Both the position numbers and the translations under genes were made by a program. Below are positions 48,035-58,988 of a DNA stretch of 64,000 nt, piece by piece. Numbering within the stretch: the stretch's first letter is position 1; each line of letters begins with the position of its first letter. The stretch lies in NCBI GenBank assembly GCA_010015655.1, contig ML976721.1:360346-424345 (forward strand), in the 5' to 3' direction. The notes beneath the pieces were generated by a model. That model did no database searches, had not been told where the DNA came from, and saw nothing but the letters and a program-made list of their open reading frames with translations. Source of the stretch: Bimuria novae-zelandiae CBS 107.79 (lineage: Eukaryota; Ascomycota; Dothideomycetes; Pleosporales; Didymosphaeriaceae).

Positions 48035-49558
48035 ATGCGGCGGATCTACATCGATGCCTTTGGGATGAGCGGTGCTAAGAGCGGTCGAGCCTACTATCCG
48101 AAGAGGAGCAGAAGCCCGTGGTATCTCTCACGCCCCAGACTTTTGACAACATTTTTGGGCTTCTTAGCCTTGTACACATGGCTGAACTTTGGCGGACATG
48201 AAATCATGATACCAGGAGATTCGTGGGAGTATGTAAGAGATGGCTCGGTGACAGATATCATGAACGCAACGCTCGGTGTAGGTGCATTTTCGCATAATTC
48301 TGAATTCTATATTCTTATAATAGACGAAATAAATAACTAACGCATAGTCAAGTTCCAAAAGATCCTGGTCCTCAACCTCCGTTTTCGAACTGACCGACGT
48401 GATGCCATTACCCTAGCAGCAGCAACAAGCAATATGCAGCTCGACTTCGTCGACGGCGTTACGGGAGACGGCATTAAGCAGAGTGCGTACCCGCCACCTG
48501 TGGAGAATATCAAACTTCCTTCGGGCATCCGAGGAAGTTGGCGGACCCATATGAACGCGTTACAGAGGTACATGCTATGATAGCGTCTGAATATACGCAG
48601 CTGAAAGGATCACAGAGTTGTTGAGCAAAATCTCACAACAGCCCTCATCTTCGAAGACGATGTCGACTGGGACGTTCGGATCCTGCAGAACCTACAACGC
48701 TTTGCTCTGGCATCGCGGTTTCTATCCGGAAACAAGGAAGTGCTGTCCTCCTCATCTCGGTATAAGATTGAAAATGTAGACAACGTCGAAACGGAAGAGA
48801 CGGCCTTCCGCATACTCAGCGATAACCGCACCATGGCCCATCTACCATCTATGTCCCTCTCATCCGTATACCGCCGATCGCACCACCCGAGCCACCACAC
48901 CAACAGTCCATATGGGGATCCCTCACATTGGGACGTCCTCTGGATCGGTCACTGCGGCGCAGGCTTCCCCCGATATTCGCCGCTGCACAAGAAACCAGAA
49001 GTCACAACAGCCAACGTTATCCTAACCAATGCGAACGACGAAACAGTGCCCGCGCAAAGGCATCTCAAAGCGCATCCTTTCCAGGACAGCCTCGATCCCC
49101 TCGCTGACGCCTACCCTCCACACACACGCATCTACCACCGCTCTACCGGCGGTGAACTCTGCACCGTTGCCTATGCCGTCAGCCAGCGCGGTGCGCAACG
49201 TCTACTGCACCAGTTCGGCGTCAAGGGTTGGAACGGCATCTTCGACGCTGAACTCGGACGATGGTGCGCAGGGGAGGATCCAGACATGGGTCCAAACCAC
49301 CGGCCCTCGCCATCTAGAAAAGGGAAGAAGGACGGCATGGAGAGGATATGCCTAGCAAGCCAACCGCCCATTTTCGCGCATCATCACCCGATGGATGGCG
49401 AGAGCGACATCGGAGGCTTGGGTGGCGGTTACGCGACCAAGTTCGGGACAAAGTATCTGCGGCTGAGCGTGAGGATGAACCTGGAGAGGATCGTGATGGG
49501 TTGGAAAGGGAAGGAGCTGGTGGACCAGTGGCCGGACGACGGTGGACATACCATCTGA
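48035..49558 (+). CDS. Glycosyltransferase family 25 protein, single-pass membrane
   Basis: Three exons, 48035-48275, 48348-48567 and 48616-49558, give 467 residues. Intron 1 (72 bp) has CTAAC close to its CGCATAG end; intron 2 is 48 bp. A basic N-terminus precedes one hydrophobic helix at about 37-52 (LLTTFLGFLALYTWL), a type II Golgi-style anchor. The catalytic region starts VLNLRFRTDRRDAI, the usual GT25 opening, followed by DFVDGV and a WRTHMNAL segment. ALIFEDDVDWD (residues 163-173) is the acidic LEDD-type metal site. The last part has GxGxxYATKFGTKYL. GT25 includes bacterial LPS galactosyltransferases and animal collagen galactosyltransferases; the fungal substrate is unknown. Secretory-pathway glycosylation is inferred from the anchor. 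Confidence 0.9.
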
Positions 49559-50175
49559 GAGGCAGCGTAGCCTGTGCGGTAAATTTTACAAAGCGCGGGC
49601 ACGACACTGGATACGTATTGCAGCTAGCATTGCAAAATCTCTCCCACGCTCCGCGCTACGACGCTCCTCACACCGCACAAATACACCCCATCTCCCTCAA
49701 GCGCCCAGCACCGCCAAGCCACTCAATGAAGAACCAAAATTCGCATCAGCAGATAGAAGTGCAGCACCGGCGACACTGTGTCCACGACTATGCGCAAGCG
49801 CAGTGAGCCGCAGACTGTTGTCAAAAATCAGAATAATCATGAAAGGTACCTCCGAGAGAGGTGTTCCAGCGATTAAACTAGAAAGAACAGATACTACATT
49901 TGATCTAAGCCAAAATGTACAGAGTGGAATCGTTTTATGACTACTTTAAGACTGCACGTTACCTATGGACAGTTCTGCGGTTGTCCAACGTCAAGTGATG
50001 AACCAACGTACTAATCGGATTTTAGAACTGCAAACTGATTTTGTCAATTTGTACCGATTTAGAGTGCGATAAAAGAATAACGTGTTCCCGCTGCAGCCCC
50101 TGCCTACACCCAACAATCCTATTGTCCGCAAACCGATATTGAAACACTGAAAAGTTGTGGTGTTACCTGTGGCGT
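49559..50175. other. 3' flank of the GT25 gene
   Basis: No gene seen before the right transposon island begins at the TA 50176-50177. Confidence 0.45.
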
Positions 50176-50177
50176 TA

Positions 50178-52298
50178 CCGTGCCGCGACAGTCAGCGCGC
50201 CACCCCAACAGCCACCCCAACATGATCGCTCGGCCAGCAACATGAGGCTACTAAGCCACCCACAAATTAATATTATCTCGAGATTTTCTAGATTTAGGGT
50301 TACTAAGGCCTGTATATAATTACTAATTACTTAAATTATTAATATCTACTTAGTATTTTAATAATTTAGCTTTTGCGTGACTATAAGGCAAAAGTAATAA
50401 ATAAGGCCTTATTAATATCTATAGTCTTATACTAAAGTTATTTTTTTAATAAGTTTACTAAAAGGGTTTAAGGACTTTTTATTACCCTTTTTTAGATAAT
50501 TTAATATAATTTTAGAGCTACTTTTATATCTTATAGGCCTATTACTTAAGGTATTACTTTATAGCCTTATTAGCCCTTTATTTTATGCGTATATTTCTAG
50601 TAGCTACTTAAGTAATACGCCTTCCTTAAAGTAGCCTTATTTTAAGCTACTAATTAGCCTAATACACCTCTACTTACTTACTTTTTTAAAGCTATAATTA
50701 CTACGCTTTAGTATTTTTTTATATTAATAATTATATACCTGCTATATGCTATAAAGTAATAAAAAAATAGCTCTACTATAATACATATCTAGTTAAGTAA
50801 GAGGTAGAGGCCTATTATACTTTAAGTTTTTTTTTTACGTTACTAAAGCCTTTCGTAGGCCGTTATTTTTATACTTTAAAAGTTACTTTTATATAAAAAT
50901 TAATTATACTATTTAACTTAGCTTTTTAGCCTTATTAGTGCCCCCTATATTAATAATTGCTTTTAGTAGCTAATTAATCTTTCTCTAATCTAAATTGCTA
51001 AGTACTAAAGTTAAGCTTTTTTTATAATTATTACTTAAATAGCTAAGTCTAATTAAATTTATTAAAAATAGTTATTAAACCTATGGGGGGGATGCCAGTA
51101 GCTTTAAAGACTTAAAATATTAATAGCTACCTTATAGTATTAATCTAGACTTTTTAAAATAGGCTAAAGAAGTTTCTCTTAGCAATAAAGGCGAGTCCTT
51201 AACTATTTTATAAAAAGGCTAATAGCTTATTTAAACACGTAGTTAATAGCGGCTTAAATATATAGATATTTAAAGACTATAGCGTATAGGTTAAATATAG
51301 TAGATAAATAGCTAATAGGATTTTATTATAATTATAATAGTTAATAAAATTTATAGCAACATAAAATTTATAGCTATTAAGGATTAATAGTTAATAGGAT
51401 TATCTAGCTTTAGCTTCTATAAGGCAATTAAACACTTACTATAGCTATATAAGGCCTATCTAATTACTTAACTAGCTAGATTTAGATATAATAATAAAGG
51501 CATAATAGTGTTTAGGATTTAGATCCTCGACCCAACTTAATTATATATTTATAGAGGTAGTCTAATAGATTAGAGCTAGATCTAGGGCAGATCCGTCGGC
51601 GCATATACAGGCTATGAGCGATATCCACTCACGGCTGCCATCCTGGATAGCCTGCCTCATAGCCTTGCTCTAATACAGAGGTCTATTAAAGATCCTCTTT
51701 AAGCGAGAGGTGATGCCAAGCAGGCAGCCTTTCTTGTCTATATTATATATATACTAAGTCTCGATCTAATACTACCTAATCTTTTGCCATAGAAGCTTAA
51801 AGTAGAGCCTATATTTAACTAGGAAATTAGCTTTATAGTAATTACTATTAATACTAGCTATTTATTATAATATTAAAGATTTAGTATTACGTCTAATAAA
51901 GCAATTAATCTATTATATAACAATATCTTTTTTAGTAATAGTAGAGATAAAGCTCTATTGCATTTACTTTATAAGAGAAAGGCTACGTTTAGTAAAATAT
52001 TTAATATATTATAAAAGCTCTTTTTTTTATTATTAGCTAAGATTTTAGTAATTTTAATAAAAATCTAGTAAGGCGTATATAGCGCGTCTAAACTAGCGCG
52101 TTAATATAAATTATATAATACTAAACTTTTTTATTATTTTTCTATATAAAAAGGTTTCTACAGGTCTTCGTGATTCGATTATAGTAATTGCCGCCTTACT
52201 TAGGTCTATATTGGTAGAGATGCTGCGCGTCAAAGTTGGGGCGTCTTATTGTTGGGTGGCGCGCTGACTGTCGCGGCGCACTGACTGTCTCGGCACGG
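50178..52298 (-). mobile_element. Fot1/pogo-like DNA transposon D3, RIP-degraded
   Basis: Ends CCGTGCCGCGACAGTCAG (50178) and the inverted CCGTGCCGAGACAGTCAG (52298) are flanked by TA (50176-50177, 52299-52300). The right TIR has the motif GACAGTCAGYGCGCC twice, the left once, so the left end has lost or never had one unit. The subterminal text after the left TIR (GAGGCTACTAAGCCACCCAC and then GAGATTTTCT) matches D1. The interior is AT-rich with a minus-strand transposase relic. Confidence 0.82.
50300..52230 (-). pseudogene. Transposase relic of element D3
   Basis: The sequence is heavily RIP-mutated and parallels D2 segment by segment. The GC-richer patch 51580-51735 corresponds to the D2 stretch around the first DDE block: on the minus strand it includes the equivalent of LIACICANGSAL, and matches D2 at the DNA level (GGCGCATATACAGGC against GCACATATACAAGC). 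No open frame remains. Confidence 0.65.
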
Positions 52299-52300
52299 TA

Positions 52301-52497
52301 CCGTGTCTCGGCAGTCAGTGCGCAACGTCACTCAATGCGCAATCCCAACATGATCGCGACGTCAACAATATGAGGCTGTAGAGCTCTACACAAAAGCTAT
52401 TATCACGAGATTTTTTAGTGGAGAGGTTTCCTAGGTCTGTAGATAATTGCTAGCGACTTAGATTATAAATATCTATTTAGTGTTCTAATTAGATAGC
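52301..52497 (-). mobile_element. End fragment of a related DNA transposon D4, cut by Gypsy copy 2
   Basis: Directly after the TA at 52299-52300 a new TIR starts, CCGTGTCTCGGCAGTCAG, with two spaced TCAxTGCGC-type units. Subterminal text follows that matches D2 (AAAAGCTATTATCACGAGAT, then GTGGAGAG). The element stops at 52497 where the Gypsy LTR begins. Its other end is not visible in the window. Confidence 0.7.
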
Positions 52498-52660
52498 TAT
52501 AATAGGCTACGTCCAGTTGTTGCCTCGGATCCTTAATCCTTGGTTATACAAACCCTAGATATATATAAGTTCGACGCCTAAAGCTTAACTTTAGACTTTT
52601 TATTAAATTTATAAGTATTCTTTTAGTACTTTTAGCCCCTTAAGTATTTAGCTTTTTATA
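52498..52660 (+). repeat. 5' LTR of Gypsy copy 2
   Basis: 163 bp aligned to the copy 1 LTRs, starting TATAATAGGCTACG and ending TTTTTATA, where CA is expected before RIP. Confidence 0.8.
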
Positions 52661-54724
52661 TTAAATTTAATTACTTCTACCCGTCGCGGAATAAGTAAAT
52701 TTTAAATATAATTATAAACTAAAGCTATAAAGCAGCAGATAAAGTTAAAAGAACTTACGTAAATAAATACTATAAAGGTAATGCCTAGACCTATAAGAAG
52801 ATAAAACTCTCCCTAATAAGTAATTAAGAAAAAGTCTTAATAAACACTTAACGCTAGTAAGACTATCTTTACTAAATAAAAAAGTTATAAAAATAAAAAT
52901 AAGATTTTTTATTAAAAATTTATATTTTAGCGCAAATAATTATGCGCAGTAAGCTATTAGCTTATAAAAAAGTAATAGCTAAAGAAATAAAAAAAATAGC
53001 CTCCTTATTTATAACTAAACTCTAAGTATTAGGAGCTAACAAGAAAAAAATATAGTAATTTCTAAATAAGGTTAAAGTACTTATTAACCTCTAAAACACT
53101 CTTTAAACTCTACTATAAGAAGTAAGAGGACTAACTAAAAGAAATAGTAAAAGAGCACTAAGAACCCCTAATAATATAATAATATTTTTAAAAAATAAAA
53201 GGTATAAATTAGCTATTAGAAGTAAACTAATAAATAGAGCTACTAAAAAGATTAATAGTAGGGCTTGTCTTAAACTAAGAAAGAAGCCACCGTCCTAAAA
53301 TCCTTAACTTAGCTTACTTTAATAGTAAATAACAGGATTACTACTACTTTAAAATAGTAATATAATATAAGCTCTTAGAGGATAGGGATTGCCCTAGAAA
53401 TATACCTAAATATATTATTAGTTAATTAATAGGACGTGCAGCAATAGTAGGAATTACGTATATAAACTACTACTTAAGATATACTAAAGCTAATCTTTAA
53501 GAATTACTAAAATATAACTTTTATAACTACCTAATAAAAGAAATCGCGCGTAACTACTTACTTATAAGATAATAAAAGAACTAGAAGCTCCGTGACTTTA
53601 ATTTTAACTTTAATAATTACGCTATAGAAGCTAAAAAGCATAGTTAAAAAAATTAAAAAAATCTATACTTTTAGAGCCTCCGAGAAGACTTATAGGACTA
53701 GATAATTATAGTAAATATAAATAATAATTAGGGCCTATAAGGAGTCTAAAAGAGAGTTAATAAGGCTGAAAAAAACCTCTTTTAAAATATATTATATTTA
53801 CTAAAGTTTTCTGCGAAGAACAGGACGCTAGATAAGATAGATTAAGAACCTACCTAAGCTAACCCTAGAAAGATATCCGGCCAACAAAGCTAAGATAAAA
53901 GATACTAAGTAATAGATAGAGCTATAAAACATAGGTCTATTAATACTTAAAAATAAGCCACGTAGGTGCCGCGCGAGATAATAGAAACTTATAAAAAGAA
54001 TAGTTTCTATTTTTAATATAGAAATATAGGACACCGCGTAAAGTAGTATAAACTTTTACTTATAATAAAGCTAGTATAAGTTTGCGCTACTGCACCTGCT
54101 ACTAAAAAATTCTTTAATAAAGAGTTTAATATAGCTTTTACTAATTTAGAAAACTAAAATCCTCCTAGTAATAGTTACTACTAGAAAGTAAAAGTAAGAA
54201 AAGGGTCAAAGATAAGTTTTAATAACTTTTAAAGACTATAGCTAGACTTAATACTAATAATAGTATACTTGCTTATTAATAATATTATATTCACATAAAA
54301 AATAATTAATTTAGGTTATTTAACCTTTAAATTTATATTAAAAAATTTATAATAAAAGCCTACCTACAGCGCAAGAACCTCTCCTATCTATAATAAGTTA
54401 TTAGTATTAGAGGCATGCGACTCTTTATATATAAAGTAGTCTAACTAAAAGTAAATATTAATAGCTATATAAAACTAATATAACTATACGTCTTACCTAA
54501 TAACAGGTTGTACAATCTAATCCTTAGCCTAGCCTAAATAAAAAAGAATAGGGTTAAACTAGCCCTAGTAAAGAAATTAATCAAGATTAGAAGTTTAGGC
54601 ACCCGTATCTATAACTAAAAAGGTAAAAAAATTATTAATAAAGCTTTAGGAGATATTAGCTATAGCCTTTATAGCCCTAAATTAGCGTAATTAACGCCTA
54701 GAAAACCAGGCTAAGGTATTTTTT

Positions 54725-55178
54725 TGTTAGGTTCCATCTAAGATAGCTAATCCTAAATGGGCTATGGTTGGTTCTCGGGCAGGAGTACTGGTAGGACGGG
54801 AGAGGGTCGTAGTGATAGCTTGTGCTTGTCACTAGAGTGTTGGTATCGAAGGTGTGTACAGCACAATCAAATCAACAAGGTTGCTTATTCAGATCCAAAC
54901 GATAGATTGATAAACAAGATTGAACACGAATATCCGGGAGGGATATTCGAGCTCTCTATATACATAACCTTTTCTGCCATCCTGCATCCTTTTACCATCC
55001 AACCCTTGGCGGGATGGTGCTGCCATCCGGGATGTTACTGCCATCCTGTTCTTGGCAGGATGGTTCCTCTTGGCAGGATGGTAGGTCACGTGATCTCGGT
55101 AGTGCAGTCCCACCGATGGTTACCCCGCGGCTGCCCATCGTTGGTCCTTGACACTTGTAGGTCGCTCGGATCCTAACA
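54725..55178. mobile_element. Solo LTR, Copia-like, not RIP-mutated
   Basis: 454 bp beginning TGTTAGGTTCC and ending GGATCCTAACA, flanked by TTTTT (54720-54724, 55179-55183). The same place in Gypsy copy 1 (near 4135) is the empty site. Unlike its surroundings it has normal GC and no RIP pattern. The right half contains repeated GCCATCCTG / CAGGATGG motifs in both orientations, with GTCACGTGATC near 55085. It shares its 5' region with the solo LTR at 6992. Confidence 0.9.
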
Positions 55179-56768
55179 TTTTTATATTAATAAAGGATAT
55201 ATAAAAAGCGTTAACCCGTAAGCTAAAGGTAAACTTATAAAAGTTACCACCTAAAGCTTTTAAGGACTTATAGCGTATCTTTTATAAGAAACAAGCTGAT
55301 AAGCTCCCCCCGCACCGTAGACCTAGAGTAGATCTTTTTATCCCTCTTGTAGAAAAAGAGAGCGAGACCCTAAAGATCCCCTATAGCCCTTTATTTAATA
55401 TGTCTTATAAAGAGTTGCTCGTTCTTTAAAAATAACTTACTAAATATTTAGATAAAGGCTTTATTTAAGTAAGTAAGTCTAGTGCCACCGTCCTAGTATT
55501 ATTTATTAAAAAACCTAGTAGAGAACTGCACTTTTACGTTAATTATTAAGCCTTAAATACTATCTTAAAAAAGGACTAGTACCTTTTACTATTAATTAGC
55601 GAGACCCTTTAGCTCCTTATAAAGTCTAAATAGTTTAGTAAACTTAATATAATCTAAGTCTTTTATAGGCTTTAAATAGTAAAAGGTAAAGAATAGAAGA
55701 CGGCGTTTAGAATTTAATTTAGTTTTTATAAGTAGCTAATAGTTCCTTTTAGCCTAGCTAACGCGCTAAGTATATTCTAGTAGTATATTAATTAGGTGCT
55801 AAAGAAGCACTTTAATAACTATTACTTAGTATATATAAATAAAGTTCTTATCTTCTCTAGTAGCAGCTAAAAAGATCACGAAAAGAAAGTATATACTATA
55901 ATTTAAAAGTTAGGGACCGCAGGACTATATTTAAATATTAAAAAATCTAAATTTTATATTCAAAAGACTAAATACCTTAAATTTATTATAAAATTTAATA
56001 AGGGCATAAGCATAGACCTAGATAAGGTCTAAATAATTTAAAATAAAAGCTGCTAATTTTAGTAAAGGGAGTCTTAAGCTTTATAAACTTTATAAACTTT
56101 TATTAAAGATTTATATAAGACTTCTCCGGCATAGTAAGCCCCCTTATAAAGCTTACTAGTAAAAACGAAGAATTTGTCTAAGAATAAAAGTAGTAATATA
56201 TATTTAACTTTTTAAAGATAGTGTTTTATATAGATCTTGCGCTAGCCTACTTTAACTTTAAATAAAAATTAGTACTAGAAGTAGACACTTTTAGCTAGTT
56301 AACTAAGGAATACTTCTCCTAGTATAATAATAATAAGATTCTACGCCTAGTGGCTTACTTCTTAGTAAAGAATAGCCTGGTAGAATATGACTACGCTATT
56401 TATAGTAAAGAGATACTCGTAGTTATTAAATACGTAAATAAATAAGACTATATATATAAAGTAGTAAAGCACCTTACGGTCTATACTAATTATAAGAACT
56501 TTACGTATTTCGCTACTAAATAAAGGGTAGACGAACAATACGTTTAGTAGACAAATATACTTAGCTATATTAATATAACGTTTATATATAAACTAGAGTT
56601 AATATACTTTAGGGTGGACGCCCTCTCCTAAAGGAACTAAGACTTACTAAAAAAATAGTAAAAATAATAAATTAAAGTTAAAATACTTTACGCTTTTTTA
56701 AAAGACTACTAAAAAAAATAGCTTAAAGTCTTTTATCCCATAAATACTTATTACTATAGAGGAACCTA

Positions 56769-58951
56769 AAAATGCCTTTTAGAAGTTCTTAAGCTCCTCT
56801 AAAAGTGCCTCTTTTAGGTTTATTTTAGGCTTTAAAGTTAATACCTTTTAAATATCCTTTCGAAACGCTGTAAAGACTCTTAACCTACTTTATATCTTTT
56901 AATTTTTTCCGTCTAACGCTAATAAGGCGCTTATAGTAATTTTTTATAAACTCTAGGGTGCTAATTTCCCTTTTTTATCTTTAATATATACCTTAGTCTT
57001 TCTTATCTAGGGCTAAGCTAACATAATTCTAAGTTAGCTATAGTTTACTTAAAATTATATTATACTCCTCCTCTTCTTTAAAGATCTATAACTAATACTA
57101 TTCTATACAGCCTTCTATATCAATCTTCACCTCTACGGTCTAACTTAAATATAAGACCTAGCTATTTACTCTAAGAACCTTAATCTCCCTTTTAAAGTTA
57201 TTACGCTCTAGGCCCGTCTTTTAAATAATTTTTTTTAAATACACCTGTTCGTTAAGTATCTAGAATTGATTATTATAAATATAAGCGTAGTATTTTTTAC
57301 TAGCGTATATATTGTAATTAGTATTAAATCTAGCTAATTCTTTTTAAAAAAAAGTAATTATAACTTATTCCAAGATCCTTAACTAGCTTTTCTTCTCCTG
57401 TTCGCATCTTTAGGCGAGAAAACTTGGTTTTTTTCTTTTTACTAATAGTATTTTTTTTAAAGTTATTATCTTTTATAGCTTTTAGCTAACTAGCCTAAGT
57501 TTTACTTAGCCTTTAAGCTAATAAAAGGGAGTACTGACTTATATAGTGCCCTTTTTCACTATAATACAAAGAGGTGCCTTCTTTACCTTACTTCTAGAGT
57601 ACGCTCTTAGATATCTATATAGTCTATCCATACTTGCTCTCCCCTCTAGACTTTTATTATAGGGCCCTTTCTACTTTAACCTAAAAAGTAGGCTCCTAAT
57701 CTATAGTATTATCTATTAATACTTTTTCTTAGAGCTATAATTATTATAAGCAGTTCTAAAATAGGTTCTCTTTTATAAAGACTACTTAGTCCTATAGCCT
57801 TTATAATATCTAATCCTAGCCTACCTCTATACTAACTATCTAATTTTAGAGGTCCTTTTATATAGCTTAATAGTAGATAATTTTTAATATTTCTTTATTA
57901 TCTATTTCTCTAGCCTCTATAGCTAATTAGTTAAATATTATATTAAAGTTACTTAACTTTGTCGCTCCCTATTAAAGCTTATAAAGTTTATTTTAGGTAA
58001 TTTCTTTCTCTATTAGACTTTAAAATAAGTTTTTTTTTTAAAACATCTAGAATTCTTTTATAGTGTAACTAGAATTCCTCTTTATATAAGCTAGGCTAAT
58101 AAAGACCGCACGTCCTTCTAGGTAACTTATAATATACCTTAAGAGGCCTTTAACGATCTTTTTATTTTCTTAATATTTATAGTCTATCTACGCTTACTAA
58201 ATATGCTATTAGTTCTATTTTCCTGTAAATAGGGGTAAGTCTACTACTTTAGGCCACTAGGATACTATGTGTTTACTACTTTAAGTAGTTAGTATTTAAC
58301 TTAAACTTACTTAGGCTATAAGTAATAATTAGCTCACTATTTAAGTAATTTACGTAATTATTTCTGTGCTTAGAAATAAAGATAAGGTAAAAGTACTTAC
58401 TATAGGCGTTAGCCCTTCTACTATACCCCTATTTTGCTCCTTTTTTAAGTAAAGAATAGTTCTTTACGGTATTCTTTTCTTACTTATTACCTATAACTAT
58501 ACTAGAGTCCTCTTATTTTATAAGGTGCTAGATATAGCGTATCTGTTCCTCTTAAGTAGGCAAGTTATACCATTTCTAGAATAGTTCTGTATAAAGTCTC
58601 TCCTTTAGAGAGGCTCCTCCTCGGCTATCTACGATAAAGCTACGCGTTTATATAACCTATGCTCCTAATTATAAGCGTATACCTTTTATAAAGGGCCTAG
58701 CCTGCTTTTTTATATTCTATTTTATCTAATTAAGCGCCTATTAGGGTTTTTATCTTTTTAATTACTTAGTGGGTTACGTGAGGGGTGCTGCCTAGCAGTA
58801 GGGCAAGAGGTAATTAGGTAGGAGGGGAGGAGAGGGCACGTGGGAGGCGGTTGCCTAAGCCTGGCGAGAGGGCGAGTATCTAGTGGATCGTAGTACGTTT
58901 ATTAATGTATCGATGCTAGCTGCAAGCACGCCGCTAGTATGTGCCCCCACA
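56769..58951 (-). mobile_element. Truncated LTR retrotransposon in reverse orientation
   Basis: An LTR-like block at 58770-58951 (minus strand TGTGGGGGCAC...GTAACCCA) is followed leftward by AT-rich sequence. Its minus-strand translation shows Gag-like charged segments with many RIP-type stops. No second LTR or polymerase motifs are visible before the junction with Gypsy copy 2 at 56768/56769, so about 2.2 kb of the 5' half remains. Assignment to Gypsy or Copia is not possible by eye. Confidence 0.5.
58770..58951 (-). repeat. Probable LTR of the reversed element
   Basis: 182 bp of higher GC between the AT-rich relic and the P450 pseudogene, with TG...CA ends on the minus strand. It lies 37 bp from the P450 stop codon. 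With only one copy, the boundaries are tentative. Confidence 0.5.
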
Positions 58952-58988
58952 ATATCCTTTAGCCTTCGAGTTTCCTCATTGCACAAGC

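Larger units (their letters stand above)
52498..56768 (+). mobile_element. Ty3/Gypsy retrotransposon copy 2, 3' truncated, RIP-degraded
   Basis: The 5' LTR (52498-52660) and interior align with Gypsy copy 1 from 1972 to about 5690, with many independent transitions. The plus-strand order Gag, protease, reverse transcriptase, RNase H is the same. Homology stops at GAGGAACCTAA (about 56768), where a different, reversed element begins, so integrase and the 3' LTR are absent. A solo LTR (54725-55178) interrupts the protease region. Confidence 0.82.
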
